In this document: one piece after another, positions 53,160 through 63,040 of the stretch
How positions within the stretch are numbered: the first letter of the stretch is position 1
Layout of the letters: each line of letters opens with the position of its first letter
Origin: JAMXLG01 sp963765935
GTDB taxonomy: Bacteria; Vulcanimicrobiota; Vulcanimicrobiia; Vulcanimicrobiales; Vulcanimicrobiaceae
Direction of reading: 5' to 3'
DNA: 64,000 nucleotides
Assembly (NCBI GenBank): GCA_963765935.1
Contig: CAVXXX010000001.1
Coordinates: 868,001 to 932,000 of the forward strand
Position numbers and translations under genes: made by a program
The notes under the pieces: generated by a model
Database searches by the model: none
What the model saw: only the letters and a program-made list of their open reading frames with translations
Told to the model about the DNA's origin: nothing

Positions 53160-54373
53160 CTGCGCGCGGGCAGACGCGTCGCGAGCGGGACCATCAGGCC
53201 CGCAAAAACTAGCGCAATCGAAAACGTCCACGTGAGCGCCAGCGTCAGTGGCGCGCCGCTTTCGTGCACGATCGTAATCGGCAATCCGCATAGGAACACA
53301 CCTAGTACGCTTCCGAGTTGACCGGCAAGCAGTGTTGCGGAAGATGCAGTCCCTTCAGAGCCCTGCGGCCACCCGGCTAGCGCGCAAAGCGTCAGCGTTG
53401 AGAAACTGACGCCGATTCCGATTCCACCGACCATCCATCCCCCATACGCGAATTCAACCGGCGCGCCCGCAACAACGGCGAGCAGCATACTGAGCGAGAT
53501 GATACCGAGCAACGCGCCCCACGTTACGATCGTTCGCGTCCCGGCGCGCTCGAGGAGGCGCGGTTGAAAACTGCTGCCGGTTGTCCACCCGATCACGCCG
53601 AGCGTGATGCACAGCCCGGCAAGTGCGAGCGTTTGACCGCGAACGGCCGTGAGTAGCAGCGACACGTACGCGTCGGCACCAAAGAATGCCGCTTGCAATG
53701 CAGCAAACGCCGCAATCGCAACGCTGCGTTGGTCTTTCAACAGCAGCGTGTCACGTGAAGCCAACATCCGCACTGCGCCGAACGGATCCGCTTCCGTACG
53801 CACGGTCGTCATGCCCTTGAGCGCAGGAAGAACGAGCGCCGCGGAAATCACGACGAGCGGAATGAATAGTGCGAAGGCGTAGCGCCAGCCGAACACCGAT
53901 GCAATGAACGCGCCGAGGGCGGGACCGACGAGTCCGGGGACGATCCACATCGCCGACGACCACGCAAACATTCGCGCGCGCAAATGCTCGGGGAACACTT
54001 TCGCTATTGCGGCAAGAGAGACGGCATAGTCTAAGCCGCCGCCAAAACCTTCGATCCCACGCGCGCCGACAAAAAGTGCCATGGATGGTGCAAACGCGGA
54101 AGCGACCAGACCGCAGAGCGTCAATACAAATGCAAGCCCGAGTACGCGCCGCGTTCCGTGGCGGTCGGCGAAAGGCCCGGCAAACGACATGGCGAGCACG
54201 CTTGTGCCGAAGAGTGCGGCCGGTGCAAAACCGTAGAGACTCAATCCGTGCAGATCGGCCGCTATGCGGGGCATCACCGTAGTAACGATCAGCGATTGCG
54301 TCGCAGCCGTAAACTCGGCAACAAGAAGACCGGCCGCCACGCGTCCGCGGCGGCCGGTGAAGAGTTCCAACAC
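53156..54373 (-). CDS. MFS transporter
   Basis: A 405-residue transporter with about 12 helices. The loop 2-3 motif FADRHGTRRVLGL and the repeat structure are those of the drug:H+ antiporter class. The open frame runs to 54406, but GTG 54373 overlaps the stop of the S9 peptidase (TAGTG), which fixes the start. The substrate is not known. It is coupled to the peptidase genes and converges on the cysteine dioxygenase operon. Confidence 0.88.
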   Translation of the reverse strand: MLELFTGRRGRVAAGLLVAEFTAATQSLIVTTVMPRIAADLHGLSLYGFAPAALFGTSVLAMSFAGPFADRHGTRRVLGLAFVLTLCGLVASAFAPSMALFVGARGIEGFGGGLDYAVSLAAIAKVFPEHLRARMFAWSSAMWIVPGLVGPALGAFIASVFGWRYAFALFIPLVVISAALVLPALKGMTTVRTEADPFGAVRMLASRDTLLLKDQRSVAIAAFAALQAAFFGADAYVSLLLTAVRGQTLALAGLCITLGVIGWTTGSSFQPRLLERAGTRTIVTWGALLGIISLSMLLAVVAGAPVEFAYGGWMVGGIGIGVSFSTLTLCALAGWPQGSEGTASSATLLAGQLGSVLGVFLCGLPITIVHESGAPLTLALTWTFSIALVFAGLMVPLATRLPARS

Positions 54374-56391
54374 TACTTCAAGTAGTTTGCAATCCAGTCG
54401 ACCCATCGGCGGTCGACGTCTTGCGAACGGACGGGATCACCCGGGAAATGTCCGCTAACCGGATATGCCCAGAATTCGACCGTTGTTCCACGATCTTTAA
54501 GCGCATGAAAGAATTTATACGACTGCGTTATCGGTACGCGTTGGTCCCCGACATCGCTCATAATCAACGTCGGGGTCGTTACATCCCACGCCGTGCTGAT
54601 CGGGGACTGCTCGATATAGAGCTTGTCGAGTCCGTTCGTGTACGGCGAGCCGCCCATCGCATACCGATCCCCGACGCCGTTGTCCGCTAGCGCGTATTCA
54701 TCCATGAGATCGTTCACCGCCGCACCGGACACCGCTGTCTTCCAAATATGGTAGTGACCGATGAGCCACGACGTCATGTATCCGCCGTAGGACCAACCGG
54801 AGACGGCAATGCGCGTTCGGTCGATCGGATACACTTTCTCAACTGCACCTATTCCCGCAAGTACATCCCGTCCCGGACCGGCTCCCGAATCCTTGATGAT
54901 TCCATACCAATACTTCGCACCGAGATTGTCGCTGCCGCGATAGTTCGGATTAAAGACGATGTATCCGCGCGCGGCGAGCAGTTGATTGATCGCATTGAAG
55001 CTCGCAATCGAAGCCGAATTCGGGCCGCCGTGAATCACGAGAACCAGCGGGTAGCTCTTCTGCGAATCGTACGAGGGCGGCAGCGTCAACGTACCGTCTT
55101 CTTGGAATCCGTCGTTCGTCCAGGTAATCGTTTTGACCGCACCGAGCGAGAGCGTAGCGATGGAATCGTTGTATGAAGTAACGCGCTGCGGCGCCACGCC
55201 GGCTGAAGGCATGTAGTACAGTTCGCCTGGACGATCCGGTTCGCTTCCGACAAATGCGATCGCCCCCGTTTTCGCGATCGATGCATCGAGCCAGAACCCT
55301 TGCGATGGTTGAACGCTGCCGAGCTCGAGCCGTTTGGCTGCGCCGTCGAGCGGCTTGATCCACAGCGCGGCATCGGTGTTCTTGTGTCCGGAGATAAGAA
55401 GCGACTTTCCATCCGGCATCCACATCGCGCGTTGCACGTTCGTATCGATATCGGCGGCAGTGACATCGACGCCGTTGCCGCCCATTGCCGGCGCGACGAA
55501 GATGTCGTTGACGGCGGCTTCATCGCCGTTATTCGGATACCAATAGGCGATATTTTTGCCATCCGGCGACCACTCACCAAAGCCCTCGTACTTGCCGTGT
55601 TGCGTCAGCACACGAATCGATTTACTTTCGACGTCGAGAATCGCAACGACGGACTGATCCGAATCTCCATCGAACGCGTTCGGCATCTTCGTGAAACAGA
55701 TGAATTTGCCGTCGGGTGACCACGAAAGCGGCGGTCCAGGCGAGCTCGGTGGTTGGGCGGTCGGAATGCTCCACGATCCGTCGGTCAACCGGCGATCGTC
55801 TGATCCGTCGGCATTAACGAGCCAAATATGGTTGCTCGTCGGCGCTTCGCGATCGTTGAACGCCTGATCGCCGACGACGAAGCCGTCGAGGTGTTTTTTC
55901 TTCTCCTTCTCATCGGCGTGTTTGTCGGCCGCCACATATGCAATCGCTTTACCATCGGGACGCCATGCGAACTGCTCGACGCCTTCGGGCGCATTCGTGA
56001 TGGCAACCGGATCGCCGCCTCGAAAATCCATTACGTAGATCTGCTGATGCGCATCATCGCCGCTGCCCCGTCGCGCGAGAAACGCAAGCCGCTCGCCGCC
56101 CGGCGAAAACGCGGGCGAGGACAACTCCTTGCGCTCGAACGTCAGCGTACGCGAGGTTTTCGTCGCGATGTCGTAGATCTCAATCTCGCGGTCATACATG
56201 TCTTCCTTCATATTCGATCGCGAGACAACGTAGGCGATCGATCTTCCGTCGGGTGCGATCGTTGCGCTGGTAACGCCGACGATCTTCGGAAGATCGTCGA
56301 TCGTGAAGGTACGCGCCGCAGCCGAAGCGTTGAGCGGTACAACGAGCGCAAATGCGAGAGCCGCCAAAGCGTTCTTCTTCATCGATACCAT
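54373..56391 (-). CDS. S9 family peptidase (prolyl oligopeptidase type), first of pair by position
   Basis: A 672-residue protein with a signal peptide (residues about 1-26), a seven-bladed propeller (about 35-400; repeats such as SPDGKFICF and SPDGKNIAYW), and a C-terminal alpha/beta-hydrolase (about 420-672). The nucleophile is in GWSYGGYM, the acid in DVGDQRVP and the His in VSGHFPGD. These secreted enzymes release dipeptides or cleave short peptides. It is a paralogue of the next gene upstream and overlaps the MFS start by one base. Confidence 0.93.
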   Translation of the reverse strand: MVSMKKNALAALAFALVVPLNASAAARTFTIDDLPKIVGVTSATIAPDGRSIAYVVSRSNMKEDMYDREIEIYDIATKTSRTLTFERKELSSPAFSPGGERLAFLARRGSGDDAHQQIYVMDFRGGDPVAITNAPEGVEQFAWRPDGKAIAYVAADKHADEKEKKKHLDGFVVGDQAFNDREAPTSNHIWLVNADGSDDRRLTDGSWSIPTAQPPSSPGPPLSWSPDGKFICFTKMPNAFDGDSDQSVVAILDVESKSIRVLTQHGKYEGFGEWSPDGKNIAYWYPNNGDEAAVNDIFVAPAMGGNGVDVTAADIDTNVQRAMWMPDGKSLLISGHKNTDAALWIKPLDGAAKRLELGSVQPSQGFWLDASIAKTGAIAFVGSEPDRPGELYYMPSAGVAPQRVTSYNDSIATLSLGAVKTITWTNDGFQEDGTLTLPPSYDSQKSYPLVLVIHGGPNSASIASFNAINQLLAARGYIVFNPNYRGSDNLGAKYWYGIIKDSGAGPGRDVLAGIGAVEKVYPIDRTRIAVSGWSYGGYMTSWLIGHYHIWKTAVSGAAVNDLMDEYALADNGVGDRYAMGGSPYTNGLDKLYIEQSPISTAWDVTTPTLIMSDVGDQRVPITQSYKFFHALKDRGTTVEFWAYPVSGHFPGDPVRSQDVDRRWVDWIANYLK

Positions 56392-56392
56392 C

Positions 56393-58375
56393 CTACTTCA
56401 GATACTTCTCGAGCCACGCGAGCCAGCGTTTGTACACGTCTTCGCTTCGCACGGGATCGGACGGAAAGTGACCGGGCACCGGATATGCCACAAACTGCAC
56501 CTCGGTTCCGTTATCTTTGAGCGCGTGATACATCTTGAACGAGTTGGTTATCGTGACGTTGTTGTCACCGATATCACCCATCAGCAGCGTGGGCGTCTTT
56601 GCGCGCGGCGCGTACGTAATCGGGGACTGCTCGCGCCACTCTGCGGTATTTCCGGGTTTCCACGGTTTTCCGCGGAAGAACGGAACGTCGGTATCGTAGT
56701 AAAACGCGATGTCGTAGTCATCGAGCCAGTCGTCGAGTGACGCACCGCTCACCGCTGCTTTCCACGACGCCGGATAGGTGCCGATCAGCCACGACGTCAT
56801 GTAGCCGCCGTACGACCAGCCGGAAACGCCGATACGTCCCGCATCGACGGGGAAATGCTTCTCGACTTGCGCGAGCCCCGCCATCACATCTTTGCCGGGA
56901 CCGTCTCCGGCATCGTTCGTGATTGCATGTTGGTACGCGTCGCCGAGGTTCGTGCTGCCGCGGTAGTTCGGAGAGAATACGAAGAAGCCGTGAGCTGCGA
57001 AGATCTGCCGTTGGGAGCTCCACGCCAGTGTCGACGACCCCTGTGGGCCACCGTGAATGAGGAGGATCATGGGCGCTTTTCCGCCGGCATAATGGAGCGG
57101 ATACGTCAGCACCCCGTCTTCCGAAAAATTGCCCTTCGTCGAATGCCAGTCCACCGCGACGCTTCGCGCGACGCCGCTGCGCGCTACGAACTTGTTTTCG
57201 TCCGTGAGTTGCACCGGTTTCTCGGTCGGGCTGCGCGTGATATAGAGTTCCGGCGGTGTATCGTTCGTCGAGCCGACGAAGACCAGCGTTCCGTTCTTGG
57301 AGACGTTTCCAAGCGATGCTGCGTTGAGCGATCCGATGTTTGCGCGAACGATGGAGTGTCCAAGCGGCCAATACCACAATGCCAATTGCGCCCGATCCGG
57401 CGTGGCAACCCATATCGCATCGCCGGCGTTGCTCCACGCCATCCCATCGACATTGCGATCCAGCGCCGAGCGCAGATCGGCAACTTGCGCGCCGCGCCGA
57501 TCCGTAACATAGAGATCAATCCCTTGCGTGTAGTCGCCGCGCGTGTTTCGGACAAACGCAATGCGGTCTCCGCGCGGAGCAAACGTCGGTGTACTCTCCG
57601 TCGACTCGCCGCTCGTTAATCGCTCGGCTCTTCCGCTCGATGCACTGATGAGAATCGAGTACGACGCAAGCGAATCACCGATAAACGGGGTCGGAAACCG
57701 GTCCGTCGCGATGGTCGTACCGTCAGGTGACCACGATAAGCGGCCTCCGTCGTCGGGCTCAACGACCGCGATGCTCCAGCTTCCGCTCGTTAAACGATGG
57801 TTGTGGCTGCCGTCCGCGCCGATCGCCCACAGATGTACCGGCGGCGTGGCGGAGCGATGTAAATAATCGTTGTCCTCGACTTTGAACGCGTCGAGATGTT
57901 TTTCGACCTCAGGCTTTTGCGGATTCTCGTCTTGTGTCGTATACGCGAAACGCTTGCTGTCAGGACTCCACGCAAATTCATCCACGCCCTGTTTTGCGTG
58001 CGTGATTTGCCGCGCTTCGCCTCCATCCATCGGCAAAACGAAAATTTGGTCTTGCGGATTCTTCTCGTCGGAATCAAGCGCCGTAAACGCGATGAACCGG
58101 CCGTCGGGAGACCATCCCGGGGATGAGACGCCTTTCCGATCCCAGGTCAGCTGTCGCGAATGTTTGCTACGGACATCGACGAGCACTAATTGGCGATCGT
58201 TTCGGTCTTTGTCGAAATCTTGGCGCCCGCGGACGTATACCACTTCTGTTCCATCGGGACTGATGCGCGGCTGTGAGACCGACACGATCTGCCGCGCATC
58301 GGCAAAGTCGAACGCTGACGCCGGCAGTGCGCCGAGCGCAAATAGAAAGGCGCCCGCAATAGAGATGTAACGCAT
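56393..58375 (-). CDS. S9 family peptidase (prolyl oligopeptidase type), upstream paralogue
   Basis: A 660-residue protein with a signal peptide and the same propeller plus hydrolase layout. The catalytic elements are GWSYGGYM (Ser), DIGDNNVTI (Asp) and VPGHFPSD (His). Compared with its neighbour the acid loop reads NVTI rather than RVPI. The stop lies one base before the start of the second peptidase gene, so the pair is co-transcribed with the MFS gene last. Peptide use and uptake of products is a fair inference. Confidence 0.93.
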   Translation of the reverse strand: MRYISIAGAFLFALGALPASAFDFADARQIVSVSQPRISPDGTEVVYVRGRQDFDKDRNDRQLVLVDVRSKHSRQLTWDRKGVSSPGWSPDGRFIAFTALDSDEKNPQDQIFVLPMDGGEARQITHAKQGVDEFAWSPDSKRFAYTTQDENPQKPEVEKHLDAFKVEDNDYLHRSATPPVHLWAIGADGSHNHRLTSGSWSIAVVEPDDGGRLSWSPDGTTIATDRFPTPFIGDSLASYSILISASSGRAERLTSGESTESTPTFAPRGDRIAFVRNTRGDYTQGIDLYVTDRRGAQVADLRSALDRNVDGMAWSNAGDAIWVATPDRAQLALWYWPLGHSIVRANIGSLNAASLGNVSKNGTLVFVGSTNDTPPELYITRSPTEKPVQLTDENKFVARSGVARSVAVDWHSTKGNFSEDGVLTYPLHYAGGKAPMILLIHGGPQGSSTLAWSSQRQIFAAHGFFVFSPNYRGSTNLGDAYQHAITNDAGDGPGKDVMAGLAQVEKHFPVDAGRIGVSGWSYGGYMTSWLIGTYPASWKAAVSGASLDDWLDDYDIAFYYDTDVPFFRGKPWKPGNTAEWREQSPITYAPRAKTPTLLMGDIGDNNVTITNSFKMYHALKDNGTEVQFVAYPVPGHFPSDPVRSEDVYKRWLAWLEKYLK

Positions 58376-58398
58376 GCGCGTGTCCCCCCAAAGAGATG

Positions 58399-59331
58399 CT
58401 ATTCGCGAAGGGCGATGTTTCCGCCGTTACGATCGACAAGCCCGTCGCGTTCCAGTATTGCGACGAGTTCTTCGACATCCTTCAGCGTTCGCTCGCGCAG
58501 CAACGGCTTCAAGTCTTGATGGAGGTCAAGGAGTGAGATCCGTTCTCCGGGCGCGAGCTCGCGCAGCCGATCGATGATACGTCCGCGTGCAAAGCGCGTC
58601 GTCGCTGTAAACGGAATCGCGTTTTGCGGTGACGGCGTCTTGGCATGTGTACGCCGCAGCTCGTCCAAGAGCGAGCTATCGATCGGAGCCGCCGCACAGT
58701 GCGCCTGCAGCGGACAGATCAGACACCGGGGTGCACGAGCCGTGCACAGGCTCGCGCCGAGATCCATCATCGCCGAACTCCAATCGTGTCCGCCGTCCTG
58801 CGGGACAATCGCGCGGGCACGCTCGTCGAGTTCGCGAGTCGTCGCAACGACTGGATGTTCTACACCGAAGAACACACGGTGGACGATGCGGCGGATATTC
58901 GTGTCGATCGGCGCGACGCATTCATCATACCCGAATGCTGCGATCGCGGCCGCCGTGTAAGGACCGATGCCGGGAAGCGAACGCAATGCTTCCAAATCGC
59001 GTGGAATCGTCCCTCCGAAACGCTCGCACACGGCGACCGCCACATCGCGCAGACGTACTGCGCGCGAGTTGTATCCCAGGCCTTGCCAAAGCCGCAAGAT
59101 CTCGCCGGCGCTTGCTGCTGCGAGCGACTGAACGGTCGGAAAGCGTTCGATAAACGCGCTGAACTTCGGGACGACTCGGTCGACCTGCGTTTGCTGAAGC
59201 ATGAATTCGCTGACTACCGTGTAGTACGGATCGCGTACGACACGCCACGGCAGATCGAATCGGCCGTGCCGCTCGTACCAGGCGAGCAAATCGCGCTGAA
59301 TCATGTCGTCCTGGGCCCGTCGAAGAATCAT
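58399..59331 (-). CDS. mutY: A/G-specific adenine glycosylase
   Basis: A 310-residue HhH-GPD glycosylase. The catalytic Glu is in SEFMLQQTQV, the HhH motif is LPGIGPYTAAAIAAF, the catalytic Asp is in APIDTNI, and the 4Fe-4S ligands are CTARAPRCLICPLQAHC. It removes adenine opposite 8-oxoguanine. The first nine residues (MILRRAQDD) come from an interspersed repeat; ATG 59304 with AGGA upstream may be the original start. It overlaps the MocR gene by 4 bases. A clear MutT-like C-terminal domain is not evident; the end is short. Confidence 0.9.
   Translation of the reverse strand: MILRRAQDDMIQRDLLAWYERHGRFDLPWRVVRDPYYTVVSEFMLQQTQVDRVVPKFSAFIERFPTVQSLAAASAGEILRLWQGLGYNSRAVRLRDVAVAVCERFGGTIPRDLEALRSLPGIGPYTAAAIAAFGYDECVAPIDTNIRRIVHRVFFGVEHPVVATTRELDERARAIVPQDGGHDWSSAMMDLGASLCTARAPRCLICPLQAHCAAAPIDSSLLDELRRTHAKTPSPQNAIPFTATTRFARGRIIDRLRELAPGERISLLDLHQDLKPLLRERTLKDVEELVAILERDGLVDRNGGNIALRE
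59306..59330. repeat. Short interspersed repeat at mutY start
   Basis: tcgtcctgggcccgtcgaag on the plus strand is a diverged copy of the elements at 8549-8572 and 46208-46229. It encodes the first residues of mutY (LRRAQDD). Confidence 0.4.
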
Positions 59332-60794
59332 GAACGAAGCGTTGCGATGGCGGTGCCGATGCGGCGAATCCCTTCGCCGATTTCATTTCGTGCAACGGCC
59401 GTGAGCGCCAAGCGGAAGTGATGGTCGCCACCGGAGTCCGCGAAGAATGCTTCACCGAAGAGAAACGACGCGCCATAGCGCTCCGCGACGTCCAGTAACG
59501 CGCGCGCGCGCAATTCGCGTGATGTTTGCGCCCATAAATAAAACCCGCCAGCGCCACCGAGTGCGCGAACGTTCGAAGGCCAATGCGTAGAGATCGCTTC
59601 ATCGGCGATCTTACGCCGCAGCAACAGCTCTTCGCGCAGTTGAATGATATGCGCGTCGTATCCACGCTCCAAATAATCGACGATGGCGGCCTGCACGTAA
59701 AGGCTCGTTGCCATATCATAGGCTTGTTTTCTCAGGAGCAGACGTTCGAGAATCATGCGCGGCGCCGCGAGCCATCCGACGCGTAGACTCGGCGCAATCG
59801 TCTTTGAGAATGTCGATAAATAGACGACATGATCCGGAGCCAGCGCTACGAGAGGCGGCAACCCATGGGAAGCGAGCGGACCGTACGGGTCGTCTTCGAT
59901 GATCGGAACGCCCGCGCGGCGCGCGATCGTCGCGAGCCGTTCGCGCCGGTCTGCATTCATCGTTACGTTCGTCGGATTGTGCAGCGACGGCATCGTGTAG
60001 ATGAATCGCGGACGCCGCGTGCGCAAAATCGCCTCGACGTGATCGACGCGCATGCCGTCTTCATCGACCGGAACCGGAATTGCGCGCAAGCCGTTGATTT
60101 GGAAAATCTGAAGCGCTCCGGGATACGACGGCGATTCGACGATGATCTCATCGCCCGGCTCGGCAAGCGACTGCGCGACGATCATAATACCTTGCGTCGA
60201 ACCGGTGAGAACGATGACGTTTTTCGGCGCGATGCCGGTTGCGCCGCGCGCATTCATGCGCGATGCAACCGCCTTGCGCAGCGGCTCGTATCCCTCCGAG
60301 TCGCCGTACGAAAGGATGAAGCGCGGATCGCGCGCCACACGTTCGAATGATTGTGCGAGTTCACCGAGCGGCGAGGGTTCATCCGGCGCCACACCTTGCA
60401 CGAATGAAATGCGTCCCGGTTCTTGTTTTGCCGCAAGCTCGCCGAGAATGTTTGGAAATTCGCCCACGCGCCACGGCGGAAGCGTAATCCACCACGGCAC
60501 GCCAGCGGTACGCGCCGGTTGCCCGCCGCGCAGCTGCGGGACGACGCGCGATCCCGAGCCTACTCGCTGTTCGATTAGGCCGTCCGCCACCAGTTCTCGA
60601 TACGCGTGCACGATCGTGCTGCGATTCACGTTGAGCCGCTCCGCCATCGTGCGCTCCGGCGGAAGACGCGTCGACTCGGGAAGCGTCCCGGCAAGAATCG
60701 CCTCGCGCAAATGCTCGTAGATCTGACGGTAGAGCGGTACAATTGAATCACGTTCGAGCTCGGGAAGGATTCCTGACCATCCAATTTTTGCCAT
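59328..60794 (-). CDS. MocR-type regulator (GntR winged helix fused to PLP aminotransferase fold)
   Basis: A 488-residue protein. Residues about 15-85 form a GntR winged helix (LPPERTMAERLNVNRSTIVH). A type I aminotransferase domain follows, with the PLP lysine in STFSKTIAPSLRVGWL, the Asp of MPSLHNPTNVT-like loop and the C-terminal Arg region RLALTAV. MocR proteins usually control vitamin B6 or amino-compound genes and bind PLP adducts. Target genes are not known here: pdx genes are absent from the window. Divergent from the STAND gene; a small inverted repeat (60778-60799) covers its start. Confidence 0.9.
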   Translation of the reverse strand: MAKIGWSGILPELERDSIVPLYRQIYEHLREAILAGTLPESTRLPPERTMAERLNVNRSTIVHAYRELVADGLIEQRVGSGSRVVPQLRGGQPARTAGVPWWITLPPWRVGEFPNILGELAAKQEPGRISFVQGVAPDEPSPLGELAQSFERVARDPRFILSYGDSEGYEPLRKAVASRMNARGATGIAPKNVIVLTGSTQGIMIVAQSLAEPGDEIIVESPSYPGALQIFQINGLRAIPVPVDEDGMRVDHVEAILRTRRPRFIYTMPSLHNPTNVTMNADRRERLATIARRAGVPIIEDDPYGPLASHGLPPLVALAPDHVVYLSTFSKTIAPSLRVGWLAAPRMILERLLLRKQAYDMATSLYVQAAIVDYLERGYDAHIIQLREELLLRRKIADEAISTHWPSNVRALGGAGGFYLWAQTSRELRARALLDVAERYGASFLFGEAFFADSGGDHHFRLALTAVARNEIGEGIRRIGTAIATLRS

Positions 60795-60850
60795 GGATGG
60801 CAGTCCATTTTCGGTAAATCCAATGCCAACGCTTGCCGACCACTGAAACG

Positions 60851-63040
60851 ATGGTCAATTCACGGGCCGTCGATTTGCGGGTGCCCTTTGTGGGTCGTGC
60901 CTCGGAGTTCCGGCGACTCCTCACTTTTTTAAAGCGAGGCGGATTCGTCACTCTTGTCGGGCCCGGGGGCGTCGGAAAGTCGCGGCTGGCCTATGAGGCC
61001 GTATCGCAGTTCGAGCGGGAGACAGCACGGCAAGCGGCTTTTGTCATGCTGGCCGGCGTCGCAGCGGAAGCCGTCCTCGGCACGGTTATGCAGACGCTCG
61101 AGATCTCCGAAGAACCCGGCCGTCCGCCGGTCGATACGCTTCGCGATGCGCTTTCAGAAACGCCGGTCATTCTCGTGCTCGACAATTGCGAGCACGCGCC
61201 GGACGAGACGAGCGCTCTCATGGATGCGCTTCGCATGGTCGAGGGACTCACGATCGTGGCGACAAGCCAGCGCCGGCTCGATTATGCCGAGGAAGAAGTT
61301 TTCGAGCTCGAACCGCTGACGCTCGAAGAGGCGGTCGCGTTCTTCTACGAGCGAGCGCAGATCGAACAAGACGACGTTACGGATGACATCGCCGACACCG
61401 TGGCTTCGATCGTGCGTACGCTCGACGGCTTGCCTGTCGCCGTCGATCTTGCAGCGGCACGGCTTGCGTCGTTATCGCTGCGCGAATTGGCGGCCGAGCT
61501 AAAATCGCTTCGTCCGTATCACTTGCGTTCCACGCGCGGCTCGGATCCGCGCCATCGCACGATCGGTAACGTCATCGCATGGAGCTTCTCGCGCCTTAGC
61601 GAGGATGCAAAGCGCGCCTTCGCAATCGCGTCGCTCTTCTCCGACGAGTTCGACGTGCAAGATGTCGCCTTCGTCGCCAAGATCGATGCAATCGACGCAT
61701 CGTTTGCACTTGACGAGGCGGCGGAGACGTCGCTCGTCATGCGTACGGAATTCGGTTACCGTATGCTCTCGCCGATTCGTGCCGTCGCGACGCGTTCGCT
61801 TGCGGCGATGGCGAATCGCCGTGGTTATGAAGAACGTTTCGCCCTACGAATGGACGCCGTTGCGGCTGCGCTCTGGGAAGATATCCGCAGCGCAAACGCC
61901 GGCGCGGCGATGTACCGGCTCTTCTTGCGCTACAACGACTTCTGCAATGCGATCGGTTGGGCGATGAAGCGACCTGCAGAGCGTTTTCCATCGATTCCTT
62001 CGATCATGACGACGATGATCGCGGCATGGGCTGAAGGCGGACGCTTCACCGAAGGACTGACGTGGGCCGAACGTCTGGAGAGTATCGCCGAGCGATTGAA
62101 ACCAAACCTGCGCGGGCGCATCTACTATTTAGGACTTTGCATAGCGCACGCAGCGGGCGAATATCAGCGCATGCTCGAGCGGGCGCCGGCAACAATCTCC
62201 GCCTTCACGATCAGCGGCGATCGACTCGGACTTGCCCGCGCCTACAACGCGCTTGCAGCAGCGGCGTTTAACACCGGCGTCCTCGAGGACGCGTGGAAGT
62301 ATGCCGAGACGGCGCTGCAGGTTTACAATCAAATGGGACACCAGCGCGGCGTTGGCGCAGCGATGATCAACCAGGGCAACGTCCTTTTCGAAGGACGGGA
62401 CGATATCGCGGGTGCGCGCGTCATTTTTCGCAACGCGCTCGATGTGTTGGAAAAAGACGGAACCGACGTGCTCCTCGGCATTGCGCTCGGCAATCTCGCC
62501 GACGTTGAGTACGCCGCGATGGAATACGATAAGAGTAATGAGTACTCGGTTGCGGCGATTTCACGATTTGAAGCGGCCGCGAGCCTCGCGCACATCGCCT
62601 GGATTCATGAGACTCAGGCTCGGGTCGCAATTGCGCGAAGCCTGGCGCCGGCAGCCAAAGAGCATCTCCACCTCGCCTGCGACCTGCTGCGCCGGACACC
62701 GCAGCCGCAGTTCATCGCGCGCCTCGGCGAAGTGCTCGCCCGCCTGCTGATCTTCGTCGGACAAGAGGAAGAGGCGGCGCTCGCCCTTGCAGCGTCAACG
62801 CGCTTACGCGACTCTCGCTCTCTTGTCCGGATGGGGTTCGTCGCCACTGAAGTAACCGATGATGAAATCCTGTTGCGCGAAGAGCTAGGCGAAAGCGCGC
62901 TCGCCGGCATTGCTCACCGCGTTGCCGGATGGGATTTAGGGCACCTGACGAGCTTCTTTCAAGCGCTCCTCGTCGGAATAGGTCGAAGCGAAACGTGGCG
63001 AAGACCTGATATAGTAGGCGAGCCTAACGCAAGACATTGA
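60851..63040 (+). CDS. STAND/NB-ARC ATPase with C-terminal TPR repeats
   Basis: A protein of about 729 residues. The NB-ARC-like ATPase has VGRASEFRRL, Walker A GPGGVGKSRL, Walker B VILVLDNCEH, and GLPVAVDLAAARL. Helical TPR-type repeats fill about 350-700 (AYNALAAAAFNTGVLEDAWK is one). No DNA-binding domain is seen at either end, unlike AfsR/SARP or LuxR-type relatives. It may be a signalling ATPase whose output partner is elsewhere. ATG 60851 or TTG 60833 starts it. Divergent from the MocR gene. Confidence 0.82.
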   Translation: MVNSRAVDLRVPFVGRASEFRRLLTFLKRGGFVTLVGPGGVGKSRLAYEAVSQFERETARQAAFVMLAGVAAEAVLGTVMQTLEISEEPGRPPVDTLRDALSETPVILVLDNCEHAPDETSALMDALRMVEGLTIVATSQRRLDYAEEEVFELEPLTLEEAVAFFYERAQIEQDDVTDDIADTVASIVRTLDGLPVAVDLAAARLASLSLRELAAELKSLRPYHLRSTRGSDPRHRTIGNVIAWSFSRLSEDAKRAFAIASLFSDEFDVQDVAFVAKIDAIDASFALDEAAETSLVMRTEFGYRMLSPIRAVATRSLAAMANRRGYEERFALRMDAVAAALWEDIRSANAGAAMYRLFLRYNDFCNAIGWAMKRPAERFPSIPSIMTTMIAAWAEGGRFTEGLTWAERLESIAERLKPNLRGRIYYLGLCIAHAAGEYQRMLERAPATISAFTISGDRLGLARAYNALAAAAFNTGVLEDAWKYAETALQVYNQMGHQRGVGAAMINQGNVLFEGRDDIAGARVIFRNALDVLEKDGTDVLLGIALGNLADVEYAAMEYDKSNEYSVAAISRFEAAASLAHIAWIHETQARVAIARSLAPAAKEHLHLACDLLRRTPQPQFIARLGEVLARLLIFVGQEEEAALALAASTRLRDSRSLVRMGFVATEVTDDEILLREELGESALAGIAHRVAGWDLGHLTSFFQALLVGIGRSETWRRPDIVGEPNARH

